In this document: in pieces, positions 13,001 through 27,128 of the stretch
Layout: each line of letters begins with the position of its first letter
Numbering within the stretch: the first letter of the stretch is position 1
Assembly: GCA_018398585.1 (NCBI GenBank)
Contig: JAGTTD010000019.1
Location: forward strand, 2,021,702-2,085,701
Source of the DNA: Simmondsia chinensis
Taxonomy: Eukaryota; Streptophyta; Magnoliopsida; Caryophyllales; Simmondsiaceae
DNA: 64,000 nt
Reading direction: 5' to 3'
Notes under the pieces: generated by a model
Databases searched by the model: none
Told to the model about the DNA's origin: nothing
The model's input: only the letters and a program-made list of their open reading frames with translations
Translations under genes and position numbers: made by a program

Positions 13001-16000
13001 GTATTAAGCTTATTGACCCATAGAAACCACAGGTAGGCTCTTATCCTAAAAAGCAGCATAGTTTTCTACAGAATATAGTGGAAAAGGCAAAGACGATTAT
13101 GCCGGGTGTTTGAGAACAGATTTAGCCTGAACCATCCAATACCACAAACCCTCTAATCAGGCAACAACCACAATATCCAGGATAATTACGGACTCTCGTA
13201 TACAGTAAGATCCACGTAGAGGTGTAGGTTCCAAAATGGTGAATCACCTTCATCAGTTGTGACAGAAATAATTAGGACATCATCAACAATGGAGAATCTA
13301 TATAGACATGGAAATTGATCAGAAAAGCGGCCCAACCCAAGTGTATTCCCATAATTTAATACGCTCACTTAACCCAAAAATGCAATAAAGCTTGGTTTAA
13401 GCTGTGTATGGCTTATTCCAAACTAGCCATTCATCAACAACTTCTTGTTAGATTCTTAATGACAAGGAGTTAAATTCTACAACCGTTCACCTAATGGTCA
13501 ACAAAGACAAAGACTTCTTTCTCGAGGGCAAATCAGTTTGTCTTGAGGAATTAGCATCCTTTTTTTAACATTGGTAAGACGGGGGAGGAAATGCCTCCAG
13601 TGGGGATCGAACCCAGGTGGCACCTCTATCTTGAGGAATTATCATAGAGGCTAGAGTGGCAAATTACACGAATAAAAGATTGACAAAATTAAAATGCCCA
13701 ATAGCAAAACTGAAAATCAGTCACCTCACATGTAGATATTCATCCATCCTCGTAGCTGCACTATTGGCTGCTTCAACAAATTCCCTATCACCCAAAAAAA
13801 TAAACAAACCTTCTTTCTTCTTAGTCACTGGCAATGAGATAATGAAATAATGAACAATTTGCAAAACGTTTCTCCAAAAGTGCTGTATGACTATTAAATC
13901 ACCTGTCAGGATGAGTATGCCTACACAGCTCTGCTGAGTCGACCACAGAACAGACCTTAAAGAAATATAGATACATCAGCAAAAGCAGCTCAAATAAAAC
14001 TCAATAGCATATAGTCCCTTAAACATAAAGTAGGAGTCACAGTTGTTAATTTCGATTCCCATAAAACCAGCTACTTCCCAATTTTTAATCATTTTACAAG
14101 TAACTTATCCATTTCAACCTTCATTCTCCTGCCAACCTCAACCAATATAACGACCATCGTCCAAAGTTCAGCCTCCTGCGGTGGAACCATTTTACTAGTG
14201 ATTTCATTAGTTCAATGTTCATTCTCATAAAAACCTTGTCTGATCTCAACAATGCTAAGAGTGCCAATAGAAGTCAAGTTCATTAGGAAATTTTCAAGTG
14301 ATTATTATTATTCCATGAGAGGTATTGAAACAATATGCATTTAAATTCACTAAATACTTACCGCATCAGAAATCTCATCCATAGCTCGAACTATTTCAGC
14401 TGATGAAGGCGTCCTGGAAATGTAATTTATGAGCTCCCCTGCTCTGGAAATAATTGAATGGAAAAAGAACAAATCAAAACACAAGCCAATAGTACAAGGC
14501 ATCAGGTTTTACACATGCAAAGGAGGTTCTCCTGGCAACAGCATATCAATATAGTAAAAAGGTCAATCAGCCCAAGAGTTTTAAGTTTTAAGGTGAATGG
14601 AAACAAAACAAGTTTTTATTCTGACATGCCGCCTCACATAGGTACTCAAAGGGCTTGAAGCATGGATAAATAATATACTACCTCATATATTATGCTTGAA
14701 TTATCTTAGTGTTCAAAGTGGGGGTTGAGATTTGAAGTCAAGGCTTATTTGCAAAAGGTGCTCTAATACCATCTTAAAGAACCAACTATTTCAGAAAATT
14801 AATTAAGCCATTAGGTGAAGGCCCAAAAATCAATTTATTTTCCAACAATTGCTACGCTTTTAAAACATGATATTTCCCCGCAAGTCTACAACTTTCGTGC
14901 ATACATACCAGGGAAAGGAAGAAGGGAACATAATAATCAGTTAAAAATTACAAACCAGAGTTTCCATTTTCCTTTCAATCTCGAATCATAGTACTAAAAC
15001 GCCATACTCCCATTTTCTCTTCGTTCGTTCCGAATCCAAAGAGTAAGGACAAAATTTTCTTTAATTGGACCCGCAAAATAGGCAAGCAAATCTATCTGAT
15101 AATTTTTCCTATTCTTTCCCTCCCTCTAACTGACCCTAGAGATCAACAGTAGGGAGACATTACATCAGCAGCCAGTTCTGCTGTTTAGCAAATCTTTTTG
15201 AGAGATAATAAGAGTAATGGGGTAAATCTTACCCCTCCATACTCCAATTTTCTTTCCGCACCAAATTGGGATATTAAAGGGAGTGTAAAATTTTAAAATC
15301 CTTGAACAAATTTACCCATTTTTTTTATTATATAGCTCCCATTCCCTTTACCTATTTACCCAATTGTTAAACTAAGAGTAATACATCTACCCTCTTCATT
15401 AAGCAATACCAAAACAATGGTAGTATAACTCCTAACCATCACCCTTTAGTCCTCCCCTCCTTATGCCTATCTACTCTTCATGTGTCATTAAAATGCTTAA
15501 AATAAACAATTTAAAGCTGCAAAATAAAATTGACATTTTTGACAAACTACATGTACCATTGTAAAAATGAACCTGTTAGAGTATAAAACCAATCTTGGGC
15601 CTTACAGCTTCTGGGACGGATGGTTCTTGACATGGTATCAGAGCCTTGTTGACCAAAGAGGTCACGAATTTGAATCCCAACAACTCCCATTTCAATATTA
15701 AAATAATTTAAGCACAAGGTACGAGGTGGGCCTATGCTGTATCCATGCTTCAAACCCAAATGACATTTGCATGAGGAAACATGTTGGAGCATAAACCAAT
15801 CTTAGGCCTTCACCCATCAGCTTAAGCTTTTGGAACAATGTTCCCGTGACAGCACCAAACAACAATTACGAACTTTTTTAGGTTGATAACGATTTGTTGG
15901 GGTATTTTAGTGGTATTCAATCTTGGTGGCATCTGGCTCTGTCAATCTCAACCTATACTTTGTAACAATAACACGAATACCACCAACGATGACATAATTC

Positions 16001-16254
16001 AATTCTAAGACTTTTTGAAATCACAAGACCAATTTCGTATCTCAATCCACCATAACTTCTCGCAAATACTCATACCTTTCAATAGCATCATCAACAAAGC
16101 GATTGAACCCACTGGGGGTCTTCAAGTGGTGGAACCCATAGAGCCCCGTTTCTTTGCTGTCAGTGGCGGTGGCCGTTCGGAATAGTAGGGTTTTTGAGTG
16201 GAAAAATGATCTCAGCCGAACAACTGTGCCGCTCCGACGAATCAGAGATGACAT
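1085..16254 (-). CDS. OCT1: Mitochondrial intermediate peptidase (M3 metallopeptidase), 17 exons
   Basis: This zinc oligopeptidase removes an N-terminal octapeptide from some imported mitochondrial precursors after the main processing peptidase. CDS exons, 5' to 3' on the minus strand: 16254-16076, 14443-14362, 13955-13903, 13784-13730, 12215-12077, 11971-11917, 10673-10496, 9868-9773, 7750-7631, 7328-7203, 6972-6817, 6471-6355, 4663-4541, 4462-4395, 3218-3083, 2518-2356, 1338-1085. They sum to 2100 nt (699 aa plus stop), and every phase matches. The N terminus is rich in Arg and Ser and poor in acidic residues, like a mitochondrial presequence, followed by GLYGFHHLKTPSGF. The zinc motif HEFGH is at residues 480-484; the third ligand is Glu509 (LAETPSNL), 29 residues after His480 as in thimet oligopeptidases. 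A conserved GYYSYLYA lies near 616-623. The introns carry a 5S-headed SINE, a solo LTR and other repeats, but the reading frame is intact. It resembles Arabidopsis At5g51540. Confidence 0.96.
1439..1682 (-). mobile_element. SINE with 5S rRNA-derived head (copy S1)
   Basis: Read on the minus strand, about 95 bp of 5S-rRNA-like sequence (roughly 1667-1574, including GTTAAGCGTGCTTGGGC and GGGTGACCTCCTGGGAAG) is followed by a ~130-bp body ending in CACTGGGTATGTTGC. A 12-bp target-site duplication, AAACAAGCCTAT, flanks it at 1427-1438 and 1683-1694, which fixes both ends. It sits in the last intron of the peptidase gene. Confidence 0.9.
1740..1925. repeat. Interspersed repeat rich in GAGCCT/AAGCTT words
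   Basis: Degenerate repeats of words such as GAGCCT, AAGCCT and CAAGCTC. Similar tracts occur at 23880-24190, 28720-29025, 36270-36560, 42040-42420 and 43330-43600. The repeat class is unknown to me. Confidence 0.5.
2944..3046 (+). repeat. Short interspersed repeat with B-box-like motif
   Basis: The segment contains ACACTACTAAGATTGAG and GTTCAAATCC, and a related segment lies at 10025-10135 (ACACTACCGAGATTGAG). The second motif resembles a pol III B box, so a degenerate tRNA-derived SINE is possible. It lies in a peptidase intron. Confidence 0.4.
8596..9279 (+). mobile_element. Solo LTR in a peptidase intron
   Basis: The element starts TGTTGGG and ends CCCAACA, perfect 7-bp inverted ends of the TG...CA type. 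Both sides carry the 5-bp target-site duplication AATGA (8591-8595 and 9280-9284). No primer-binding site, polypurine tract or coding region adjoins it, so the internal part was probably lost by LTR-LTR recombination. Orientation is assumed. It lies between the exons at 7631-7750 and 9773-9868. Confidence 0.9.
10025..10135 (+). repeat. Second copy of the short repeat seen at 2944-3046
   Basis: It shares ACACTACCGAGATTGAG-type sequence and a GTTTAAATCCC motif with 2944-3046. It lies in a peptidase intron. Confidence 0.35.
13559..13641 (-). mobile_element. 3' part of a tRNA-derived SINE
   Basis: On the minus strand GGGTTCGATCCCC (a B-box match) is followed by CCTCCCCCGTCTTACC and a short A-rich tail. 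The arrangement matches the fuller element at 34872-34985. No A box is clear, so it is 5' truncated. Confidence 0.55.
14650..14850 (-). repeat. Interspersed repeat containing a TGGTATCAGAGC-like core (copy 1)
   Basis: On the minus strand it shows a degenerate version of a repeat also found at 15574-15840, 17290-17590, 34687-34830 and 45770-45970. Shared landmarks are ACCAATCTTGG, a core like ATGGTATCAGAGCC, a gap, then GAATTTGAATCCC, CTCCCACTTTCAATATTAA and ATAATTTAAGCACAAGGTA. Confidence 0.55.
15195..15415. repeat. MITE-like GTAAA/TTTAC-rich element
   Basis: AT-rich sequence with GGGTAAA and TTTACCC words near opposite ends. Similar segments lie at 17100-17290, 26335-26715 and 37065-37280. 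No exact ends were determined. Confidence 0.35.
15574..15840 (+). repeat. Interspersed repeat with TGGTATCAGAGCC core (copy 2)
   Basis: Starts TGTTAGAGTATAAAACC; a similar TGTTGGAGCATAAACC recurs near 15782 in the same orientation. Between them are GACATGGTATCAGAGCC, GAATTTGAATCCC and TTAAGCACAAGGTA. The core matches an initiator-tRNA primer-binding site or pol III box, but no LTR structure surrounds it. It is in the first intron of the peptidase gene. Confidence 0.6.
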
Positions 16255-16466
16255 CTTACAGCGACTGGGGGCGGAGACGGTGGCGTACGGTGATTGCCGA
16301 CAGTGTGACCCGCAAGATGTTGGCCAGCGAGTGACTGCAACTTCTAAGCACCGGTGTATTTACCCGAAGCGAACCAATCCATGCATCAATTTAGGGGTAA
16401 ATTATTTTTAGTTATTAATTTTTTATATAAATTTAGTAAAATAATCAAAATAGTGATGTATGAAAG

Positions 16467-16891
16467 TAGAGGTGGCCACGGGCCGGGAGGGCCCGGGTTG
16501 GCCCATTTTTCGTCAACTTTAAAAAAATACAAAGTCGTTTTATATTAAAATTATTATAATTCATTGATAAATAATATGAGATACAAATACATTTTATCCT
16601 AAGCACTAATAATGCTAAATATATGTAATAAAATAAAATATATAATAAGTAATAGTAAATAATGGTAAATAAATAACGTAACAAATACAAATACAACGCA
16701 GTTGGAGCCTAATATTTAAAAGTACAAATTTATTTATAAAAAAATACAAAGTAAATATAATATAATTTTTTTTTTAATTAGGAGGAGGGGGAGCAACGGC
16801 TCTCCCCCTCCATTAGGAGAGCCTCCAATAGGCAACGGCTAGTGGGCCGGGCCCCAGAAACCGGCCCGACCCGACCCGTTGGCCACCTCTA
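16467..16891. mobile_element. GC-ended hAT-like MITE
   Basis: The ends are inverted (TAGAGGTGGCCACGGG and GGCCACCTCTA). The element is 425 bp, with GC-rich ends and an AT-rich core without coding capacity. Flanking 8-mers TATGAAAG (16459-16466) and TATGAGAG (16892-16899) form an 8-bp target-site duplication with one mismatch, typical of hAT elements. It lies ~210 bp upstream of the peptidase start codon. Confidence 0.85.
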
Positions 16892-17059
16892 TATGAGAGT
16901 GCAAAACATATCTTGCTTTCATTCTTTCATGTCGTGTTGTTACTTGGACAATTTTATTAAATACATATAACTTTTTAGATTAAAAAATTATTTTACAAAA
17001 TTTATAGATTTAAAAACTAGTAAAACTAAACCTCACATTACTAATATGAAATTTTACCT

Positions 17060-17590
17060 TTAATTTAGTGAAGTTGTTTTCTTTTAATCAAAGTAGGGTC
17101 CGACTTCTTTATGATTGGTCCGGTTTATATGTTTAATAAGAAAGGGTAAGGATGAGGAGGAATAAATGGATTACTTTTATTTAACAATTAGATAAAATAA
17201 TAAGGGTAAAGAGAACCCCCAAATTACACCATTTTGCATCTCAAAAGATTTTGTCAACTGAAGGTAGGGATGTGCCCTCTCTTACCAAATAGTGGTATTA
17301 AGGAACTATATTTTTCAAAAGTTTAAGCTAATGGATAAAAGCCCAAGATTGGTTTTATGATCTAACATGCCCCATCATGCAAATGCCTATTAGGCTTGAA
17401 GTGTGGATGTTACACATGTCCGCCTCATACCTTGTGCTTAAATTATGTTAATATTGAAAATGAGAGCTTTTGGGATTTGAACTCATAACATCTTAGTCAT
17501 TAAGGCTCTGATACCATATCAAGGAACCATCTTTCACAAAAGTTTAAGCTAATGGGTAAAGACCCAATATTGGTTTTATAATTTAACAGG
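17060..17590 (-). repeat. MITE-like segment followed by TGGTATCAGAGC repeat (copy 3)
   Basis: 17100-17290 resembles the GGGTAAA-rich MITE family. 17290-17590 is a minus-strand copy of the repeat at 15574-15840, with its own flanking duplicate (AAGTTTAAGCTAATGG at about 17319 and 17541). Confidence 0.5.
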
Positions 17591-17618
17591 TGGGTAAAGA
17601 GTAATGAAAATGTGATAA

Positions 17619-17760
17619 GATTCACCTCGCCTACCTATATTTTGCTGATGATTTTATGGTGTTCACTATGGGGCGCTTGCAAGTTGTTCGAGCTTTGAAA
17701 AATGTTCTGAATCAATTTAATGAGTTGTTGCGGTTAAAGTTTAATGCAACAACATTGCAC
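17619..17760 (+). pseudogene. LINE reverse-transcriptase fragment (FADD motif)
   Basis: Read from 17619, the frame gives HLAYLYFADDFMVFT and then LQVVRALKNVLNQFNELL. This matches the catalytic (Y/F)ADD region and following helix of plant L1-like LINE reverse transcriptases, with a two-residue insertion before FADD. It degenerates after about 17760. The fragment is too short to act. Confidence 0.75.
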
Positions 17761-18729
17761 TGCCAAAATCCATGTTACATATTTGAAAGAGGTTGATCTC
17801 CTTGCTTCTCGCGTCGTACAGTCATATTCTTAACAAGCTCTCCTAGAGCAATCCCGTAAGACATGGAGGAAATGGTTGAAGGACACATCCCACATTGGAA
17901 CCTCCGAGTCTTAGTCAACAACCACTACTATAATCCCGACCAAACAAAATGCATAAACCGGGGGTGGATTCCATGAGTATATGCTTGGTTAGAATTACAA
18001 GCTTGTGAGGATTTGACCGCTTGCCACGAAAAAACATTGTTACCACCTTTTCGAATTTGCCAACGCAAGACTATGATCTGAATGAGCTCATTTAATTATC
18101 ATTTATCGCTTAACTAGCTTGATGTTTTAATATATATAACGAGATATCTTGAGGTTTACAAAAATTCTTACTCAGGTACCCGTAAGTTTAAAGTCTTTTT
18201 CCACTCATCTCTTGAAATTTGATAGATTTTTGTTAACAAATATTGAAGTGGGACATAATTTGGATAACATATACGTATCTTTCACTACAATTTGATATTT
18301 ATTTGTTAGAAGGTACCAACACAATACGTGATTTCGGAATATATAGATTACAGCAAATTTTGGTGCAATTTGAGCTTAATTCGCATAAGTTTTGTTAAGA
18401 TATATAAGTATAATCATGTATTATATCAAATTATATGTTATATCTATATTTTGTGGTGAAAATTGTATGATTTATGACAAAAAATTATCCGAGTCTTGAT
18501 ACAAGATAATTGAGTAATAAAAACTTTAAACTTAAAAATACCTCATTTTTTACCTTTTAATATTAAAATATTTAAATGATAAATTCTCAGACCTTATAAT
18601 ATTGTTCTCTTTTTTATAAATTTTAATTTCTAAACAAAACTATATTTTAGAAATAATTTTATTGTTATTTTTTATATTAAATTTTGCCTACTTTGAGTAA
18701 AAATTTAAAATAAAAAAATAATATTATCA
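17761..18729. other. AT-rich intergenic sequence, no gene seen
   Basis: From about 18120 the sequence is AT-rich, with motifs such as ACTCAGGTACC that also occur in a similar tract near 38000-38470. I see no coding region. Confidence 0.5.
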
Positions 18730-19032
18730 TTGAAGCTGACAGCGAAAGCCTCATCGACGCCATCAACGGTGAGGGGATGATGCATTGGGAGATCCAAGTA
18801 ATTGTGGATGACATTTATTTTTTTGCGTCTGTTTTTCATTCTTCTTCCTTTGTATGGTGTCATAGATGTTGTAATAGGGCTGCCCATTTTTTATCTAAGT
18901 GGCATTGCTCAGGCAGATGTTCTCATGATTATTGGTGGGTAAACATCCCCCCCAAACTTATCTCGAATTGTACTTTTGGAAGCTCATGAATCCTAGTTTG
19001 GCCCTCGGGCATTTTGATGTTAAAAAAAAAAA
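18730..19032 (+). pseudogene. LINE 3' end with RNase H-like fragment and poly(A)
   Basis: The frame encodes EADSESLIDAIN at the left and CNRAAHFLSKWH further on, matching the C-terminal RNase H-like domain of plant LINE polyproteins. After a stop, a short 3' UTR (CCCTCGGGCATTTT) runs into a poly(A) at 19021-19031. The element is 5' truncated. The tail resembles that of the minus-strand fragment at 37311-37480. Confidence 0.8.
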
Positions 19033-19121
19033 AGAGAAGAAAAATTAATTTAAAAACTTAGATTTTAATTTTAGAAAGCCAAAATAATAAACAGCCCTTT
19101 GTGCCCTAAATTACCTAACTG

Positions 19122-19372
19122 GACAACAACAGACCCAGTGCTTCAAGGGCTCTCGTATAAGTGGGGTCTAGGAGGGCTAGATGTACGCAGCCTTACCCTT
19201 TAGGGTGTAACCTAACCGAGAGGCTGTTTCCAAGGACCCCCAACTTATAGGGTTGGCAACATGAGGACTTCCCAGGAAATCACCCATTCTGATACTAATC
19301 TCGCTCAAGCATGATCAACTTTGGAGTTCTAATGGGATTTGATTGCATTAGTACTTAGTAAATGAACCCTCT
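19122..19372 (-). mobile_element. SINE with 5S rRNA-derived head (copy S2)
   Basis: Minus-strand copy with a diverged 5S-like head and the common body. The tail is CTGTTGTTGTCC. Flanking 15-mers TAAATTACCTAACTG (19107-19121) and TAAATTATCTAACTG (19373-19387) are a target-site duplication with one mismatch. Confidence 0.88.
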
Positions 19373-19510
19373 TAAATTATCTAACTGACAAATTCTCAAA
19401 TAGACAGAGAAGTGACGACGTCGTTTTCTCCTTAAGCGCGGTCGTTTCACAGAAAAGAAGGATCAAAGTAAAAAATGAACCACAAAAAAAAAAACCAAAA
19501 CACACGAAGG

Positions 19511-19515
19511 AAAAA
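19511..19515 (-). terminator. Pol III terminator of tRNA-Ile
   Basis: A run of five T on the minus strand directly follows the discriminator base, the usual RNA polymerase III stop. Confidence 0.85.
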
Positions 19516-19589
19516 TGGCCCATGCAGGTTTCGAACCTGCGACCTTCGCGTTATTAGCACGACGCTCTAACCAACTGAGCTAATAGGCC
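19516..19589 (-). tRNA. trnI-AAU: tRNA-Ile (anticodon AAU)
   Basis: The 74-nt minus-strand sequence folds as a cloverleaf. The acceptor stem GGCCTAT pairs with ATGGGCC (one G-U pair), with discriminator A. The A box is TAGCTCAGTTGG and the B box GGTTCGAAACC. The anticodon loop reads CTAATAA with anticodon AAT, decoded as isoleucine after A34 is changed to inosine. No intron and no encoded CCA. It is transcribed away from the kinase gene, whose start codon is 133 bp away. Confidence 0.98.
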
Positions 19590-19630
19590 ATGTTGCTTCC
19601 TCTTCGTAATAAATATATATATTACACAAT
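19590..19630 (-). promoter_or_regulatory. Upstream TATA-like and CAA elements of tRNA-Ile
   Basis: On the minus strand a TATATATATTTATTA stretch lies about 30 bp upstream of the tRNA and a CAACA lies just before its first base. Plant nuclear tRNA genes often have an AT-rich TATA-like box near -30 and a CAA near the start site. Confidence 0.65.
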
Positions 19631-19722
19631 ATTTGATGTAACTGCTCAGTGAAAGCGTGAAGATCGAAATTCGAAAATGCAGAAGCCGATTCGAGTTCGA
19701 TCTGAGAGAAATCAACGGAAAG

Positions 19723-24925
<5,203 letters not shown>

Positions 24926-25435
24926 TCAAAACCTCAAGAAGATGAGATTTCTCTGGAGATTTTTGTATCCAGCAATGGCAGTCGAGCTGCTGCAGTTTTG
25001 GGACTACTTCCATCTTCTTAAAAGGTCAAATTTACAATAATATGTGTAGGGCCCACCAAGATCGGGCCTTAACTTGTTAAGGGCTTCTTTTGAAAACTAG
25101 CTACAATATCGGTTTGCTTCTTTATAAACACATAAGCACTTATAATAATACAAACCCATATATCAGTTCGTACTATGATATGAGGTGGACTCTTCGAGGT
25201 CTCTTATGCTGAGTTGAACCCCTCGGTTACCCAAAACAGAGGCCCGCTGATGAAACTTTCTTTGGACCATTAAAATCTCGAGACTGGCCTTAGAATATTG
25301 TCCATCTTAGTTTCTAGCAAATAAGGATAAGATTTGAGCTCTGTTTTAGTTCCCTTTTCTTTAGGATTTGAGCTCTTTTGTTTTGTTTAGTTAGTTGAAA
25401 AGGAAGCTAAATTATTCAATAGTAGGGTTTATTTA
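24926..25435. other. Kinase 3' UTR and flank
   Basis: The last coding exon has only five codons, so most of the terminal exon is 3' UTR. No other gene is recognised here. Confidence 0.5.
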
Positions 25436-25680
25436 TCAGACACTAATACACTGGATCCCATTAGAACTTCGAAGTTAAGCATGCTTGGGCAAGAGTAGTA
25501 CCAGGATGGGTGACTTCCTGGAAAGTCCTCGTGTTGTCAACCCTATAAGGTCGGGAGTCCTTATAAACAGCCTCTCGGTAGAGTTACACCCTGAAGGGGT
25601 AAGACTACGTACATCCACCCCCGACCCTGCTTAGGCGGGAGCGCTTGAGGCATTGGGTTTGTAATAGTTGTTGTAGGATT
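25436..25680 (+). mobile_element. SINE with 5S rRNA-derived head (copy S3, plus strand)
   Basis: 25440-25541 aligns with plant 5S rRNA from about nucleotide 18 to 110: CACTAATACACTGGATCCCA, then AAGTTAAGCATGCTTGGGCA and ATGGGTGACTTCCTGG. The shared body follows, ending GGCATTGGGTTTGTAATAG and TTGTTG. The intragenic pol III control region (A box, intermediate element, C box) is recognisable. No clear target-site duplication was found. Confidence 0.88.
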
Positions 25681-27128
25681 GCATGATCTAATGCTCTACT
25701 TCCAATGAGGATTTGGTGTTGCTGCTCCTGACGCCAAAAATGTCAAAAACCCCGTTTAATCGATCGAATTTGCGTGTTTTTTCTTTGCTTATTGTGTTGA
25801 TTTAATCTTTCTTACCTTTAATTATATCAATTTAGTCAATATATAATTTAAATCATGCCAATAATTGTTTAATTTATGTTGTGTCGATTTAATTTTACGG
25901 TGAAGTTGAAGTTAATAACATAATTTTTAGCGATCTGATCATGTTAAACGTAAGTGATCCAATATAATGCACCCATTAATCCATTTAAACTCACCGTAGC
26001 CTGACTCTTAAAATTTTCTTCGTCAACTTAACGTGAACTTTGTTTTAGTACTAAACCAATGTTATTAATTGTATATGTACAAAATTGATACAATTCAAAA
26101 TAAGAAGTTATTATATCAAAGTAATAATTGTTATTTACCGGACAATACTATGACTTATAATGAATAATGGCCACTAAATTTCATAAAATTACCCTAGTGA
26201 TAATATTTTTTTTCTCTAACTATATCATTCTTCTGAAAATAAAAAAGCAAATCGAGGCAGCAAAGTACAAGATGGTGTAAATAAACCCGAAAGTTGAGAA
26301 ATTATTTGGTGACTCGAGCTCACCAATCATAGTTCACCCTATCCTAAAAACTAACCCCATGCTTGGTAATTGGAGACCGAGGAGTAAAGAGAGGTAAGCG
26401 TAATTGGAGCAAGAGTTTACCCTTATTTAACAAAATCTTCTAAAGAATATTGAGTGAGATTTAACCCTCATTATCCTTCTTTTCATTACCCCAAATTGAG
26501 AGGTAAAGAAGGAGAGGATAAACTTTAATAAAATTTAAATAATTTTTTCTTATTTTAATTATAATTTTTTATCTCATAACCTAATTGTCAGAAAATAGTA
26601 ACTCATTTACTCCCACTTTATCCGTACCTTATTTATTAAATATATTTAAGGAAAGGTAGAATAATATCTTACTCTCCTCCTTTTTACCTCCTCTCTTTTT
26701 GCCAACAAGAAACCTAGTTACGGGGTAAATCCCGGCCCATGTAGCGAACCGCACCACCGAAGTTAGTTAAGTTAGGGATTCCTCAGATAATCAAATTCCA
26801 GATAATATTTTATTCCGTCACTTCCCTGCTCTCTACAGGAGCCGTGAGGCATCAGGACTATTATTATTGTCATTGTTGTATTTTATTCCGTCACTTGCCT
26901 TTTATCACTGAAGTAAGGTTGGATTTAAAAGAAAGGCAAGAAAAAAACAACCTTTACAATCTTTACTCGTCTTTATCCTATTGACGAACAAGACATAATA
27001 ATATACATCCAACAAACATAACAGAAAACCATATGTATATATATCTCGTTGAGCTTTACCTACCAGCAAACAGAATACAAACATTGCAATTGAAGCAAAT
27101 TCATTGATTTTTGCATCAATTTTCACTT
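25681..27128. other. Intergenic: two MITE-like tracts and the PPR gene upstream region
   Basis: 25790-26130 belongs to the family of AATTTAGTC/GACTAAATT-rich elements seen at 48420-48735 and 56918-57303. 26335-26715 belongs to the GGTAAAG-rich family seen at 37065-37280. The last few hundred bases before 27129 are presumably promoter and leader of the PPR gene. Confidence 0.45.

Noticed and set aside
15605..15660. LTR retrotransposon primer-binding site
   Set aside because: TGGTATCAGAGCC is present but no LTR end precedes it and no coding region follows; the motif recurs in a dispersed repeat family.
16154..16411. 85-codon plus-strand frame
   Set aside because: Antisense shadow of peptidase exon 1.
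25440..25541. A 5S rRNA gene
   Set aside because: Similarity to 5S is clear but the first ~17 nt are missing, substitutions occur in conserved positions, and it is fused to a SINE body like five other dispersed copies.
27111..27128. Longer start for the PPR protein
   Set aside because: The upstream codon is TTG; the first in-frame ATG is 27129.
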